Shown here piece after piece: positions 25,048 to 35,700 of a DNA stretch of 64,000 bases. Position numbers and translations under genes: made by a program. The DNA is from Galbula dea (taxonomy: Eukaryota; Chordata; Aves; Piciformes; Galbulidae): NCBI GenBank assembly GCA_013399015.1, contig VWZX01001678.1:1-64000 (forward strand). Direction: 5' to 3'. Position 1 is the first letter of the stretch. Each line of letters begins with the position of its first letter. The notes beneath the pieces are model-generated. The model saw only the letters and a list, made by a program, of their open reading frames with translations, made no database searches and was not told where the DNA came from.

Positions 25048-25053
25048 GAAGAG
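25048..25053. repeat. Target-site duplication, left copy (GAAGAG)
   Basis: GAAGAG here is repeated exactly at 25524-25529, immediately outside the other LTR edge. A 6-bp duplication fits the integration footprint known for alpha- and betaretrovirus-type integrases. Confidence 0.8.
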
Positions 25054-25183
25054 TGACAGGATTGATTCCTGGTGACTCCCCGCCAGCTGTGTCTCTGAGA
25101 TGATGTTCTCCTGTGAGCACCTTCCCTCCTTGGGGTGGAAAGAATCACAAGTGTAGTCTCTGAGGTCCAGGGGCGAAAAGTGA

Positions 25184-25189
25184 TTTATT
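25184..25189 (-). terminator. LTR polyadenylation signal AATAAA
   Basis: AATAAA on the minus strand, about 15 bp downstream of the LTR TATA box and upstream of the expected cap site. It could function only in 3'-end formation of a provirus or of read-through host transcripts. Confidence 0.7.
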
Positions 25190-25203
25190 CAAACCTCCCG
25201 GGG

Positions 25204-25211
25204 CTTTTATA
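25204..25211 (-). promoter_or_regulatory. LTR TATA box
   Basis: TATAAAAG on the minus strand, within GGGAGTATAAAAGCCCC. A CCAAT word lies about 35 bp upstream. Initiation would be expected roughly 25-30 bp downstream, near 25178. Confidence 0.75.
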
Positions 25212-25523
25212 CTCCCCCGGGAAGGGTTTAACAAAAGGGAATGTGATTGGGGGGTAACACAGGAAGAAGGGAGTGTAGCCAATGAGGTTTGACAGGGGCA
25301 GGGGACTGGTTCAGGGGGGAAGGCAACATGTCGCCGCCCAGGGGGTCCACGTGCACTAGGGAAGGGGTAACAGAGGCTTATAAGAAAAAACCGTACAAGA
25401 GTTTCGCAACCCGTGGGAGAACTCGTGCAGCTCCAGGTGTGGTGATCCTGGGAAGAAGCCACCGTAAAATCCTGGTTCTAGATGTTCTCCTTCCACTTCT
25501 TGTAATCTGGGCGTTCTCCCACA

Positions 25524-25529
25524 GAAGAG
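25524..25529. repeat. Target-site duplication, right copy (GAAGAG)
   Basis: Exact match to 25048-25053, directly after the LTR end ...TCTCCCACA on the plus strand. Confidence 0.8.
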
Positions 25530-28500
25530 TGTATATATAGCAAGGCTGAGGACTGACCTGTTTGTTCTTGGGACAAAATGATGGGTTGTTGAGGCAGAAT
25601 CAAATCATTGTTCCTGTGACCAGTAAGAAATGATCTGTGCATTGTTGTTAGCATGGTATCAATTGATGTATTATTAAATAGAGGATTTGAGAGCATGTTT
25701 TATGTTATCTATGATTCTCTGTGGTAAGGATCCTGAACTTGCTTGTTGCTTACAGCAGCCAGACAGAGTTAAGGTTGGTCTTCACTGTGTCTAAGATGTA
25801 AGCCTCTGTCTCAGAAAAATAACAGCAATGAGTATTTCCAAACAGCTGCATCTGGAGACTGTTACCTGGCTCTGCAGCCAATAGAGTAGAGGCTTTAAGA
25901 AGGATGCCACCATATGCTGTGCATTAGGACACACCAAGTGTCCTGGGTTGGCAAAACTTGATTACTTAGTTTTGCCTCATTTAAAGGCAAGAGGTTATTT
26001 TAGTGTGAATTTGGAGCAGCATTCCATCTGCTTGTCCTTTCTGAGTCTTGCAGGCAAGTATGACTGCATCTTTAATGTCCCCTGGGCATAACTGACAGAA
26101 ATACCTTGTGTGGTGCTCCAGCCCTGGAGCTCCCCCTCTAACCCGCTTCCCTACTCTACTGGGCTACAGCAAGCAGTGTCTCTGCCTCAGCTTTCCAAAA
26201 GAGGTGCAGCAGCAGCGATACCTGAACCACACTAACTTTACTCCTCTTCTGGGTGACTACAAGGCTCTTTGGGTGATGGACTGGGCTGGGCTGTCAGCTG
26301 TGGTGTTTTCCTTTTAATGATGTTTTGCGAAGTATTTATTATGTTGTTCTGTCCCTCCTTGTATTTATGAAGGAGATAACTGCTTACATGCTTCACTTGA
26401 TGGACCTGATGAATGCCTTGAAATTGGTTGTGGATTCCTTTGGAAGAAGTTTTGATTTTGAACCATGTGCATCATAAGCTGGTTAGAGGGTAAAGATGAC
26501 TCATTCCTTAATTTGTGCTGAGTATGTTATACATGCCTCTTCATTTGTGGAAATGCTGAGAGGAAGAGCAGTGACAAAAAAGAGAGCCCAAGCAATTGCC
26601 AAAACTAGTCAGCAGGAGCTGTGGGAAATGTTTTGTGATGTTTGGTGTGTGCATTGCTGTTTGGATTGGCTTTCTTCTGCTGAAAATGATAGCTAGTTGG
26701 GATGTTTCTTCCTGTGAGACCCCTATCTTAAAACTTCTCCTGGTACCACCTAGAGCTGCCAAGTCATCTGCTACCTTATTGACAGGACAGTGGGTACCAT
26801 GCCTCAGAGCCTGGAAGTTCAAGGAGTTTGCATTTGTGAAATCAGATTTGGATAAAAAAAGAAAAAAAGAAAAGCTGTGTTACAATGGGTTTCCTAACAC
26901 CCCTACTTTGATTTGAAGCCATGATGTTAAAAAGGAAAATGTGCTTCATTATAACAGCTGGATTAAAAAGAATGATTGCACATTGTTCATTGGCTTTTTT
27001 GTTTCTCCCCATATGGTGAAAGGTAGGCTAAGTTTTGAGTGCAAGCTTCTCTTGGAGAGAATTTTGTTCAGTGTCATAGGCTGTAAATTCAGAGAGTTCC
27101 TTGGGGAAATAATGAGGAGATTTAAGGGTCTGAAACCCTCCACACTTTTGAACAGAGGCTTTTTCATCTTAGAATGTAAAGAATTAATTCCTCTCAGTCT
27201 CCAAAAAGAAGCCCAGCATTTGCTCTTCTTTCCAACTTGGCAGCTAAAGGAAGGTGGTGCAGTCAAAGGGAAGTGGCTACAAAAAGATGAAGCATATTGG
27301 TTGTGAACCTGCCAAAGGTGACCAGCTGTATTGCTGTTTTCAGCTAATTCTATGCACTTAGAGTTTTCACTTAAAGACTGAAGGTGTATTTAATGATCAT
27401 TAGGTTCTCCTCCATAAAAGGTTTTGTTCCATGATTTAATAATGGAGATAGCAGAGAAACAGAAGGTACTAGCTAACCATTATTATGTCTTTCCCTGTAC
27501 TAAAATGAATCAAGTCCTTGTGATCTTTAAAGGTTTTAATCTGTGCTTTGTGATGAGTGCCTCTCTTGCTAGAGCCATGTCAGTCCAATTCTTGACTTTT
27601 TCTCTTTGGTGGGATTATTTTGGAAAGAGGGAACACTGTACAAATGTCTGTTAGAAAACTACTGATACCAAATGCTTGAATACCCTGTAAGTGAACCTTC
27701 CAGTTGGGAAGGGTACCTGGGGTCAAAAGGCTGTTGATCATCATCCTGGTTTCTCAAGTGTTTGGAAATATGCTTTGCAATCCTGTTTCTGAGGGGAAAA
27801 AGAAACTGGAAACTGAATAAACAAAGTTCTCAACTGGACATGCAAAATTTTAAAGTTTCTCTGAGACTTAGAGGAATTATTAAAAAAAAGAAGAGGGAGC
27901 AAGCAAGAAGTAGTGGATTTGGACTTACAAGGAGAAATAGAAAAGTATATGCAGAGCTTTTATGTATTAAAAAAAAATAATATGTTGTTAAAAAAATAAT
28001 TAGGCAATGGGCATTCCTGCAGTCATTCCTGGGTGGTTTTTTTCTCATTTTATGCCTATGTGTTTGCCTTGAACTCTTAAATTAAATTATTTGTCTTAAT
28101 TATTTGACTTTCTCACTGTCCTTAGTTTGGAAAGCATCTTGTAAGTTTTGAGACCAACAAAATTTTGTGCATTCTCAACTACAGTGAGGTGCCTTAAAAT
28201 GCTCTGGAAAAGATCAGTTTTGTCACAGTCCAGCAAATTCCTTTTACAACATGAGCAAGGCAGCACCCACAGCTTGTTGACATCAGTGAGGCCTGAGCCA
28301 CAGCACCCTAAGCCTGCAGAATGAAGGAACACATATTCAGAGGTGCCTTTGCATGGTTTGTGCTGCTCTCCATTGGATGAACTGTCCTCAGCTCAGCATC
28401 GAGGTGCACTTTTGCCTGTGTTCCCACAAGGGCATGTAAAAAAGGAAGCCTCCTCTCCCATGCAGCAGCACAATAAATAACCTGGCAGGTGTCAGTTCAT

Positions 28501-30329
28501 AGACTCTGTTATAGTCTTACAGTTTATGATTGTGTTGTTATTTGGCAAGAAAAGCACAAACAAGTACTTTGTAAAGGTATGTGCAACACTAAATAGGAAG
28601 ATGCAGTGCATTTCAGGAGGATTTTTTTTTGTTAGGAGGGTTTTATTGATCACCTTGCACCAGTAGTTGAAGTGGGTGATCTGTGGTGGTTGAAGCATGA
28701 CTGAGAGCTCTGCACTCTGCTGATTTATTCTGCAGTGGTGCAGCTTTGGTTAGCGTTGCCTTATTGCTCCTACCAACTGTTGTGGTGTGCTGCCTTCTTA
28801 AGAAGTAGTCTGTGGTCCTCAGGGTTGCTTGTGGGTTCAGTGGGGCTGGGGAGATGCCCCCTGTCTTGTGGGCCAGGACTATGGGAATTGGTTGACCTGT
28901 GAGTGTTCATGCACCGGTGCCTGGTGGGGCTGGCGTTTGCTGAACGCTTGTTCACACACGGTTTTGATTAAGGACACGTCCCTTGAGGATCTAGAGGATG
29001 TTTTTGCCAGCGCTACTGGGAGCATGAGTGTTATTGGGCTGGTATTGGGTAAACCTTGTAGAATAGATGTGCTGAACTAGTTAAAATCAGTGAGTAAAGA
29101 GCATGTATATTCATGTTACCATTTTATTGTGTTCTGCTAGAACTGAGTGTTAGACAGTTTGGCATTCTCTAATCGTTGGTTAGCAAAGTCTTTTCCTCCC
29201 ATCAAAAATCTCTTTCCAGTTGGATCGCCTTCTGTTTATTTGTTTGCTTGTGTTTTGATCTTGAAAGACAGAATAGCTGTTTGTGCACAACAAAATAGCT
29301 GGATAGAGCTTCTCCAAACGCCTGTTCAGAGAGTGACACATGTATCTGTCTTCCTGAAGTGTTTCCCCGGTTTAAAGCTCAAATGACAAAACTGCTCTCT
29401 CAGCATGGGCAAGGCAGACTCTGTGGACCCGAGGTGACTCGGGGAAGAGTGGGTTTCTGTGAGGCAGCACTTGAAGCAAATGGCTGAATACGAGAAGATG
29501 GTTTTTCTTCCTTTGCTACAGCAACTGGAACTGAAATTAATTTTAAACAGCCCTTGCCTTTCAGATCTGCAACGAGTCTCTCATTTACTTAGATGTGAGA
29601 AAGCAAGCTTTAGAAAACAAAAAGCATTGTTCCCAGTAACGAACCGTCAATTGACCCATCCTGGTTTGCAGTTGTTTCCGTGATTATGCTTGTGAAAGAG
29701 ATTAAAATACTTCTCTTTTGTTATCAGCGAAGTGAATTCCCCTGCTGCCCGCTTCTAACAAAGCTGCCTGGCAAGGCTCTGCTCTGCCTTTCCTTCACGT
29801 TCTCTTCCCCACGTGCTTATTCCTGTTCAGGCATGTGTGTACGGGGCAAAATCGGTTTGAATTCAGTGTCTCTGTGGTGGGTTTAAGTTTGCAGGTTTCT
29901 CACATCTTCCGGACTTGCTATAATTGTCTGGAGAGCTTAAGAATAACTGCTGCTTCTGTGTTTATGAATACTTTTTGGAGCATTCTTCATGTTAGTGAAA
30001 CCACAGAGTATAGTGGTGAAATCTTTCTCTGAAATGCAGTTCATGGCAATTTTTAATGTTTTTTTGTGTTGTTGTTAATGTGTTTCTCCTATCTATGAAA
30101 GCAACTGTGTGGTCAGGGATGCTTATTGTTTCGTTTTTGAGTCTGGTTTTTGATTTTTTAAACAAGGAAGTTTTTTTGTGTTGTGGAGTATGTTTTATCG
30201 GTGCCTCACTGTGCAGTTAGTTATTTCCCATTCACCATCCTTTTTTGCAGATGCAAAGCAATTTGAAGACAAAATATGAACCTGGTGTTTTACTTTAAAA
30301 AGTATTTTAGCAGACTGACTGCCTATGGT
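25530..30329. other. Non-coding block
   Basis: I see no gene, RNA or transposon here. The stretch 27820-28110 is AT-rich with A and T runs. The segment from about 29440 to 29910 has no simple repeats and a few more CpGs than its surroundings, so it may be a conserved noncoding element. Minus-strand frames through 24762-25148 and 25145-25462 only read through the LTR and its flank. Confidence 0.6.
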
Positions 30330-30334
30330 GTCAG

Positions 30335-30340
30335 TTTATT
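30335..30340 (-). terminator. Possible polyadenylation signal AATAAA
   Basis: AATAAA on the minus strand (GGGAATAAACTG), about 345 bp downstream of the stop codon of the coding-like minus-strand segment at 30682-30957. The spacing suits a short 3' UTR. No A-tail follows, so a standard processed pseudogene tail is not visible at this signal. AATAAA is common by chance, so the support is contextual only. Confidence 0.3.
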
Positions 30341-30681
30341 CCCAACCTGCTGAACAGAGAGAGTGTGTGAAGAGAGATTACAGCATAGCATGTTGAAACC
30401 AAGGACTGTACATGCTTTGCATACTTGTTGATTAATTCATGGTTGATCAAGGAATCCTGCATTTGAACAACCCAGCATTAGGAGGCCACTGGCTGCACTT
30501 GTCCTGCATGGAGCCATCGACTCTCCCAGTCACTGAGACCCAACTTTCCTTAACTGTGTGCAGACAGGAGAGTAAAGACAACATTTAAAAACACAGAGAG
30601 CTTGGTTCAACTCCTTGCCATTTCAAGTTAGAAACAAAACTTATGAGTCATTTACAGGGTGGGGGAGCTTGCTTGTCCCTG

Positions 30682-30957
30682 TCACCATTTAGGGCTCAGA
30701 GGCGTGGTGTTGGGGAAGTGAGGCTTGCCTAGCTCTTGTTGGTGGAGGTGCTCCCCCAGCATCACGTCACTGCCTGGGAGTCTGGCGGTGCCTTCTGTAA
30801 TTAACAGCACAAGGTCCACAATCTCAGCTTGGGTTGATTTTGAGAAAAGGTTAATGCTGCCCGGGTCCATAAACTTGTTGCTAATGAACTGTTTGCAGTA
30901 ATGTAGCAAGCAGCTTAAGCACTTGGGTTCAGCAAACAAAGCGTGGTGGAAGGTTTA
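30682..30957 (-). CDS. Coding-like segment of unknown identity (terminal exon or pseudogene fragment)
   Basis: The minus strand is open for about 90 codons between an upstream TAA (near 30955-30957) and a TGA at 30682-30684. Its composition is unlike the chance frames elsewhere: charged and aliphatic residues are well mixed, and codons such as GTG, CTG, GAC, GGC and AAG dominate. Readable fragments include CLLHYCKQF, MDPGSINLF, TQAEIVDLVLLI and GSDVMLGEHL, with an amphipathic-helix look. I cannot name the protein. There is no in-frame ATG near the start, which argues for an exon or a broken copy rather than a small complete gene. A pyrimidine-rich stretch precedes a possible acceptor (CCCAAG) near 30920-30957, but it is weak. 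An AATAAA lies downstream. The open questions are whether it is a live terminal exon of a minus-strand gene, a decayed retrocopy, or chance. Confidence 0.35.
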
Positions 30958-31399
30958 TGTAATTACTGTTAATGTTCGGTACAAAACACCCCATCGACAG
31001 TGTCAGCTGAGGTATCTCCTTATGAGCTATAGCTGTGTCAGGAATCTAATAAAACATGAATTTTTAAGACAGGGTAGTGAGAGTAAGAGGAAGGCATGAA
31101 ATTAGATTAGACTCTATAAACACAAACTCTGGCTTCCCTGCCCTTGTCCAAAGGAGTGTTCAGGCTTCTCTTTTACAGAGAGCGTGGGCTTTGTTTTTGA
31201 GCAGTGAGAGCCAGAATAATATCGTTAGGGAAAGTCCTCGTGTGAGTCTCTTAAAAAGACACATTTTTTCAATTTCCTTCACTGAAATCTGAGGCTTCTG
31301 ACTCTACTGTAGTGAAAGATTTAACTGAGAGGTTACTTAGTGTTTTGAAATATTGAGCATCCTGCTCTGAAGGGATGAACATTGGTCCAATATCCTTCT

Positions 31400-31897
31400 T
31401 GAGTACTGAGTTCAGTTTTGGGCCCCTCACTACAGGAAGGACATTGAGCTGATGGAGCGTGTCCAAAGCAAGGCAACAAAGGTGAAGGGTGCAGAGCACA
31501 GGTCTTATGAGGAGCGGCTGAGGGAATTGAGGTTGTTTAGTCTGGAGAAGAGGAGGCTCAGGGGAGACTTTCGCACTCTCTACAACTCCCTGAAAGGAGG
31601 TGGTAGTAAGGTGGAGTTCGGTCTCTTCTCCCAAGTAACAAGTGATAGGACAACAGGAAATGGTTTCAGGTTGAGCCAGGGGAGGTTCAGATTGGGTGTT
31701 AGGAAGAATTTCTTTCCTGAAAGGGTTATCAAGCATTGGAGTAGGCTCTCCAGCTAGGTGGTGGAAGCACTGTCCCTGGAAGTGTTCAGAAAGCTTGTAG
31801 ATACGGCACCTGGGGACATGGTTTAGTGGTGAGCACGGTAGTGTTAGGTGGAAGGTTCCAACCAACAATAATGATTCTTTGGTTCTATGATTCTGTG
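31400..31897 (+). mobile_element. CR1 LINE, 3' part, about 500 bp
   Basis: This copy is recognisable by the CR1 words TTCAGTTTTGGGCCCCTCAC, TATGAGGAGCGGCTGAGGGA, CTGGAGAAGAGGAGGCTCAG and GGGACATGGTTTAGTGGTG, and by the terminal GGTTCTATGATTCTGTG. It covers the C-terminal end of ORF2 plus the short 3' UTR. A plus-strand frame at 31452-31757 still reads part of that C-terminus (SLEKRRLRGD, GVRKNFFPERV), so decay is moderate. Compared with the copy at 37771-38148, it lacks about 30 bases just before the 3' tail (the GGTTGGACTAGTTGATC block), an internal deletion. The 5' end is truncated, as is typical for CR1. It cannot move by itself. Confidence 0.93.
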
Positions 31898-32740
31898 TTT
31901 TCAAGATGTCCACTAGTGACTCTGCAGCCACCATCTCCCTCTTCTTCCTCTTGCTCTGGAAGACAAGTTTTTCTGTGGAAAGGAGAGGGGAAATGGTAAG
32001 CACTGACTAGCACAGCAGTAAAAGATAAACCTTCATTTGCAGAAGGATGAGGAGAATCCACCAGTCCCAAACTGGGTTGCTCCTGGGCAGCCATGGATTT
32101 GGCAGGGCAAGGGATGGGCTGCAGCGTGAAGCCAAGATGCATAACGTCGTTCAGGTTGGTGTTGAAAGGGGTGACCGTGCTGCTGGCTGTGGCAGCAGCT
32201 GGGTGGAGCCGAGTTGCTTGGGGAACACTTAGCGTTTCCTGATACCAGTGCAATCTAAAGTCCCTTTGAAAGCAACCCTTTTTTAATGGTAGTTTTTGTT
32301 TAGAAAGTAAGTAAAACCTCAGGCAGATTAAGGAGTGCTGCACATGCTCCTGGAAGAAATGGAGTCACTTCTGACATCTGGAGCACGAAACAAAGTGGAT
32401 GCTAAGACATGGGCTTGGTAAGCAGGAGGAAGGACTTGGGCTGATCCCTGGACACGTCAGAGCCTTTAAGCAAGGCAAGAATGAGCATGCTGGGGAGTTC
32501 TAGGACGTCTGAGGTTACCTGCTGTGAAAGAGCAGATTAGCATGCTGTGGTATTTTGTTTGGGGTTTCAAAAAATTATCATATCGGGAGAGGAAACCCTT
32601 GTATAGAAATACACTGCTGTTTCTTCATGAGATCATTGCCTTCATCCTGAGCTGTTTATAGGAAAATCTAGTGTCCTCCCTGAGATGGGGTTTACTGAGA
32701 ATTGTCTTCATTCAGAAAGCAAAGATTTTATTTTTTTATC

Positions 32741-32759
32741 TTTTTTTTTTTTTTTTTTT
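32741..32759. repeat. Poly-T run of 19
   Basis: An uninterrupted T19 preceded by T-rich sequence. On the minus strand it could be the A-tail of a retrocopy, but the adjoining sequence (32761 onward) has no AATAAA and resembles no gene I know. Confidence 0.9.
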
Positions 32760-35700
32760 AAGCAGCCTCAAAGTCACTAAACCTGTGGTGTTTTCACAAC
32801 AGGAGGACTGACAGATGACTAACTGGATTTCCCCTTCGCTTTTTACAGTGTTTGGTAAATGCTGAATGATTTCCATAGGGTGAATTGCTTTTATGCTGCA
32901 GAGTAGTTCGAATGGGAACTGGTACTGGTAACGATACCTAGTACACACAGTGCTTTGTAATATCTTCAGTTACATTTACTACAGATACTGTAGGCCAGTC
33001 ATCCTCTTGTTGGTCCTGGCTGTCACTTGGGTAGTTCATTCTGCCATGCAAATACCTGCAAGCACTCCTTTTTGCTTTTAATTCCCACAGCCTCATGGAG
33101 CTGGAGGCACAAAGCACCTTCTTTATCCTGACCTTACTCCAAGGTGCTCCTTCAAGCCCATAAAAGGGTCAAACTGTATAGTTCATCTTGAGCTGGGATG
33201 ATGAGTTTAGCTCTCTAGCTTTTTACTATGAAATAATAGCCTCTTCTTCCTTTAGTTTTTGGTTAGTTTTCTGAATTTTGCATAGAAATCTATATGAATT
33301 TTAGGTTATTTTTAATTTTCCTCCAGTTCTTTATTGTCTTTTGTTCTTCAACAAAATCAATACTTTGCTCATTCAGGATATATCACTTGTGTAGAAGTGT
33401 CTTGATTGCACTTCATAAGCCAACCCCATTGGGCTCCAAATGGGAGAGAATTAGAGTTTCAACATTAGCCATGTGCATCCCAGTAATAGATGCATCAAGA
33501 GTATTTGTGATCCTCACTGGCTGGGGCATTTTTGTTATTTCAGGAGCAGTGTTGCAGTGGCATGGTAGTGTGCTGTGTCATATGTGAAGAACATGTAGAG
33601 AAGTTTTCATTCTCTCCTCTGCTGGTGCTTGGCTGGGGGGAATAATAGCCAGAGTTTGCTTGCTGCCTTGCATTTTGCTGGTAGTTGCTGGATAACTTTT
33701 GTAGTCAAAGTTTTTTTCCTGTGGGTCTAGGCAGTCTTAGGGGATGTTGTCAGTCAAAAAATGTTCCTGGGGAAGGATATCTATAGTAACTGAAGGTGGA
33801 AAACAAACACAGGATGCAGTTGTAGATGATTGAGCATCATCTATGCAGTGTTTTGCCAAAGTAAGGGCAGGCTTTTGTGTACACATGTATTTGTTTGCTT
33901 TTTACTACTTACTTGGGTTTTCTAAGTCTTTTGTGAGAAAGTAAAGTATCCTAAGATTGTGTGTGGTTTGTTTTCTTTTTTTGATTCAGAAAGCTGATGC
34001 TATTGAGTGAAAGCTAAATAAGTTAGTGTGTTTCAGAATATTTGTTAAGCATCATATAGGCTGTAGAGCCTCCAGGCCTTTTAGGAATAAGCTGCTTTCC
34101 AGGACCTCTGATGACATCCAGATAATACATGATATTGGCCAGAGGTAATGCTGCCTCTTTTTAATAAACTTGCAAATTTCCACTACTAGCCTTGGAGAAA
34201 ACCTGTCCTTTGGGAAATGGAAATTTATTTGGGACTCATTCCAAGGTACAGTTATGTTCAGACCTTTTCTTTGGTCTGGAAAGAAACATGGACAAGAAGA
34301 ATATAATTTTAATGAGTACAAGATGCCTGTGAAGTGCTGCTCTGAGTTCAGCAGTAAATGAACTGTCCCAACCCTGACAGCAGTATTTGACATTTTTGGC
34401 TCCATCGAAGGGCCTGACATGGGGCCAGCAGGAAACAAACCCCACCAGCAGAGGGATGGATTTTGGCTGGAGGAGTGCGCTGAAGCAGCTGAGGGCAAAG
34501 CCAGGAGGGTGCATGGGTGAGAGCAAGAGTTTGGCTGCTGTTGGGAAAGAAGAGATGATTTAACATTTTTGCTGCTATGGAAATGGGTGGCATGGGTCAG
34601 ACTAGTCAACTGCTTTGTCCTCTGGAGATGTCTAGTGAGGCTAGAGACAGTGGAGGAGGTGGGGATGGAAGAGGGGAGGTGACATGTGCAGGGTGACTCT
34701 GGAGCTAGGAGGGAGGGAGAAGCAAGAGAAGGAGGAGGGTAAGGGAGAACAGAGGAGCAAACCTCCCCAGTTGGTAGCAGGGTGTAAATGCCTAGAGGAT
34801 CTTCAGCTTGGGGCTTTTGCCAGGCCTGAAGCCCATGGTATGACTCATCAGGCCCATTCCTTTGAGGGTGATCACTGGACCTGATGGCTAGCCCCATTGC
34901 TGGGTCCTTGCATGCCAAGCTCTTCCTGAAATCCCTGCTACATCCTGCAGCCCGGGGGGCAAGAAGGGGAAGGAGAAGGATGCCATGGGGGGAACTAGTA
35001 ATTTCCAGTTGTCAGCAAGAAAAGATAAGCAGATTGAGGACAGGAGGGGAAAGTAGAGCAAATTTTTTGTTGTTGTCTGCTTGCATTGACGAGAGTCGTG
35101 AGGCGCCTGTGTATGAGTTTAGATTTTGCTAAGCCAACTGATCTGTAAAAGCAGAGAGTAAATCCATTTTCCCCCCACTACTTTAGTAATTGGCAGAAGG
35201 CAGAAAGTCATTGTTGACTGAGAATAAACAGATTTCAGGCATTCCTAGACTGAGAAACCTGCTTAGCTTTCTAAAATCGGTCTCCCTGGTGCTCTGCTAA
35301 AAGCTTAATTGGCTGACATTTTGTATGTGAGAGATTTACTCTGCCGGCCTAAATTGAGTTATTTTGTGTAAATGTTTTTGTGGGGTTTATAAAATATTCT
35401 CCTCAGAACATACATATGTGTGTAAACTCTGGACTGTTTCTTTTGAAAGAGTAATAAGGAGTACTAGATGTTGTGGCTTTGGCATACAGAGGATAATTTA
35501 ACATGGAATTCAGTTTACACTTTTAGTTAACCTCGTGAGGGATTTTGTTGGTTAAAAACTAAATCTCTGCTGCTTTTTTCCCCCTGCAAAAACAGCTGCT
35601 AAGATACAGTCTCCCTGTCCTTACGAAAAAGGATGGCTGTGCTGGTTGTGCCAAACACTGGGGATGGATAGCCACTCTTTTTAAGGATGCCTTTCTATAC

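Larger units (their letters stand above)
25054..25523 (-). mobile_element. Solo LTR of an endogenous retrovirus, 470 bp
   Basis: Read on the minus strand, the element begins TGTGGGAGAACG and ends CAATCCTGTCA, giving the canonical TG...CA ends. Perfect 6-bp duplications (GAAGAG) flank it. Inside are a CCAAT word (25246-25250), a TATAAAAG box (25204-25211) and an AATAAA signal (25184-25189). AATAAA therefore lies between the TATA box and the expected cap site, which implies a very short R region, a layout known from avian sarcoma-leukosis-type LTRs. No gag, pol or env sequence lies on either side, so this is a solo LTR left by LTR-LTR recombination. The element keeps about a dozen CpGs in a CpG-poor background, and its flanking duplication is intact; both suggest a fairly recent insertion. 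The exact ERV family cannot be assigned by eye. Confidence 0.85.

Noticed and set aside
25131..25523. Alternative LTR left edge at 25131, based on a TGTGGGAGAA-like inverted end
   Set aside because: No flanking duplication exists for that edge, whereas the 25054 edge gives TG...CA ends with a perfect 6-bp duplication.
31269..32003. 244-codon minus-strand open frame
   Set aside because: It runs antisense through the CR1 copy at 31400-31897 and is a shadow of that element.
34052..34918. 288-codon minus-strand open frame, the longest in the window
   Set aside because: The complement is G/A-rich in places, which depletes stops on the minus strand. The product is rich in S, P, H and C, shows no domain, and has no splice or promoter context.
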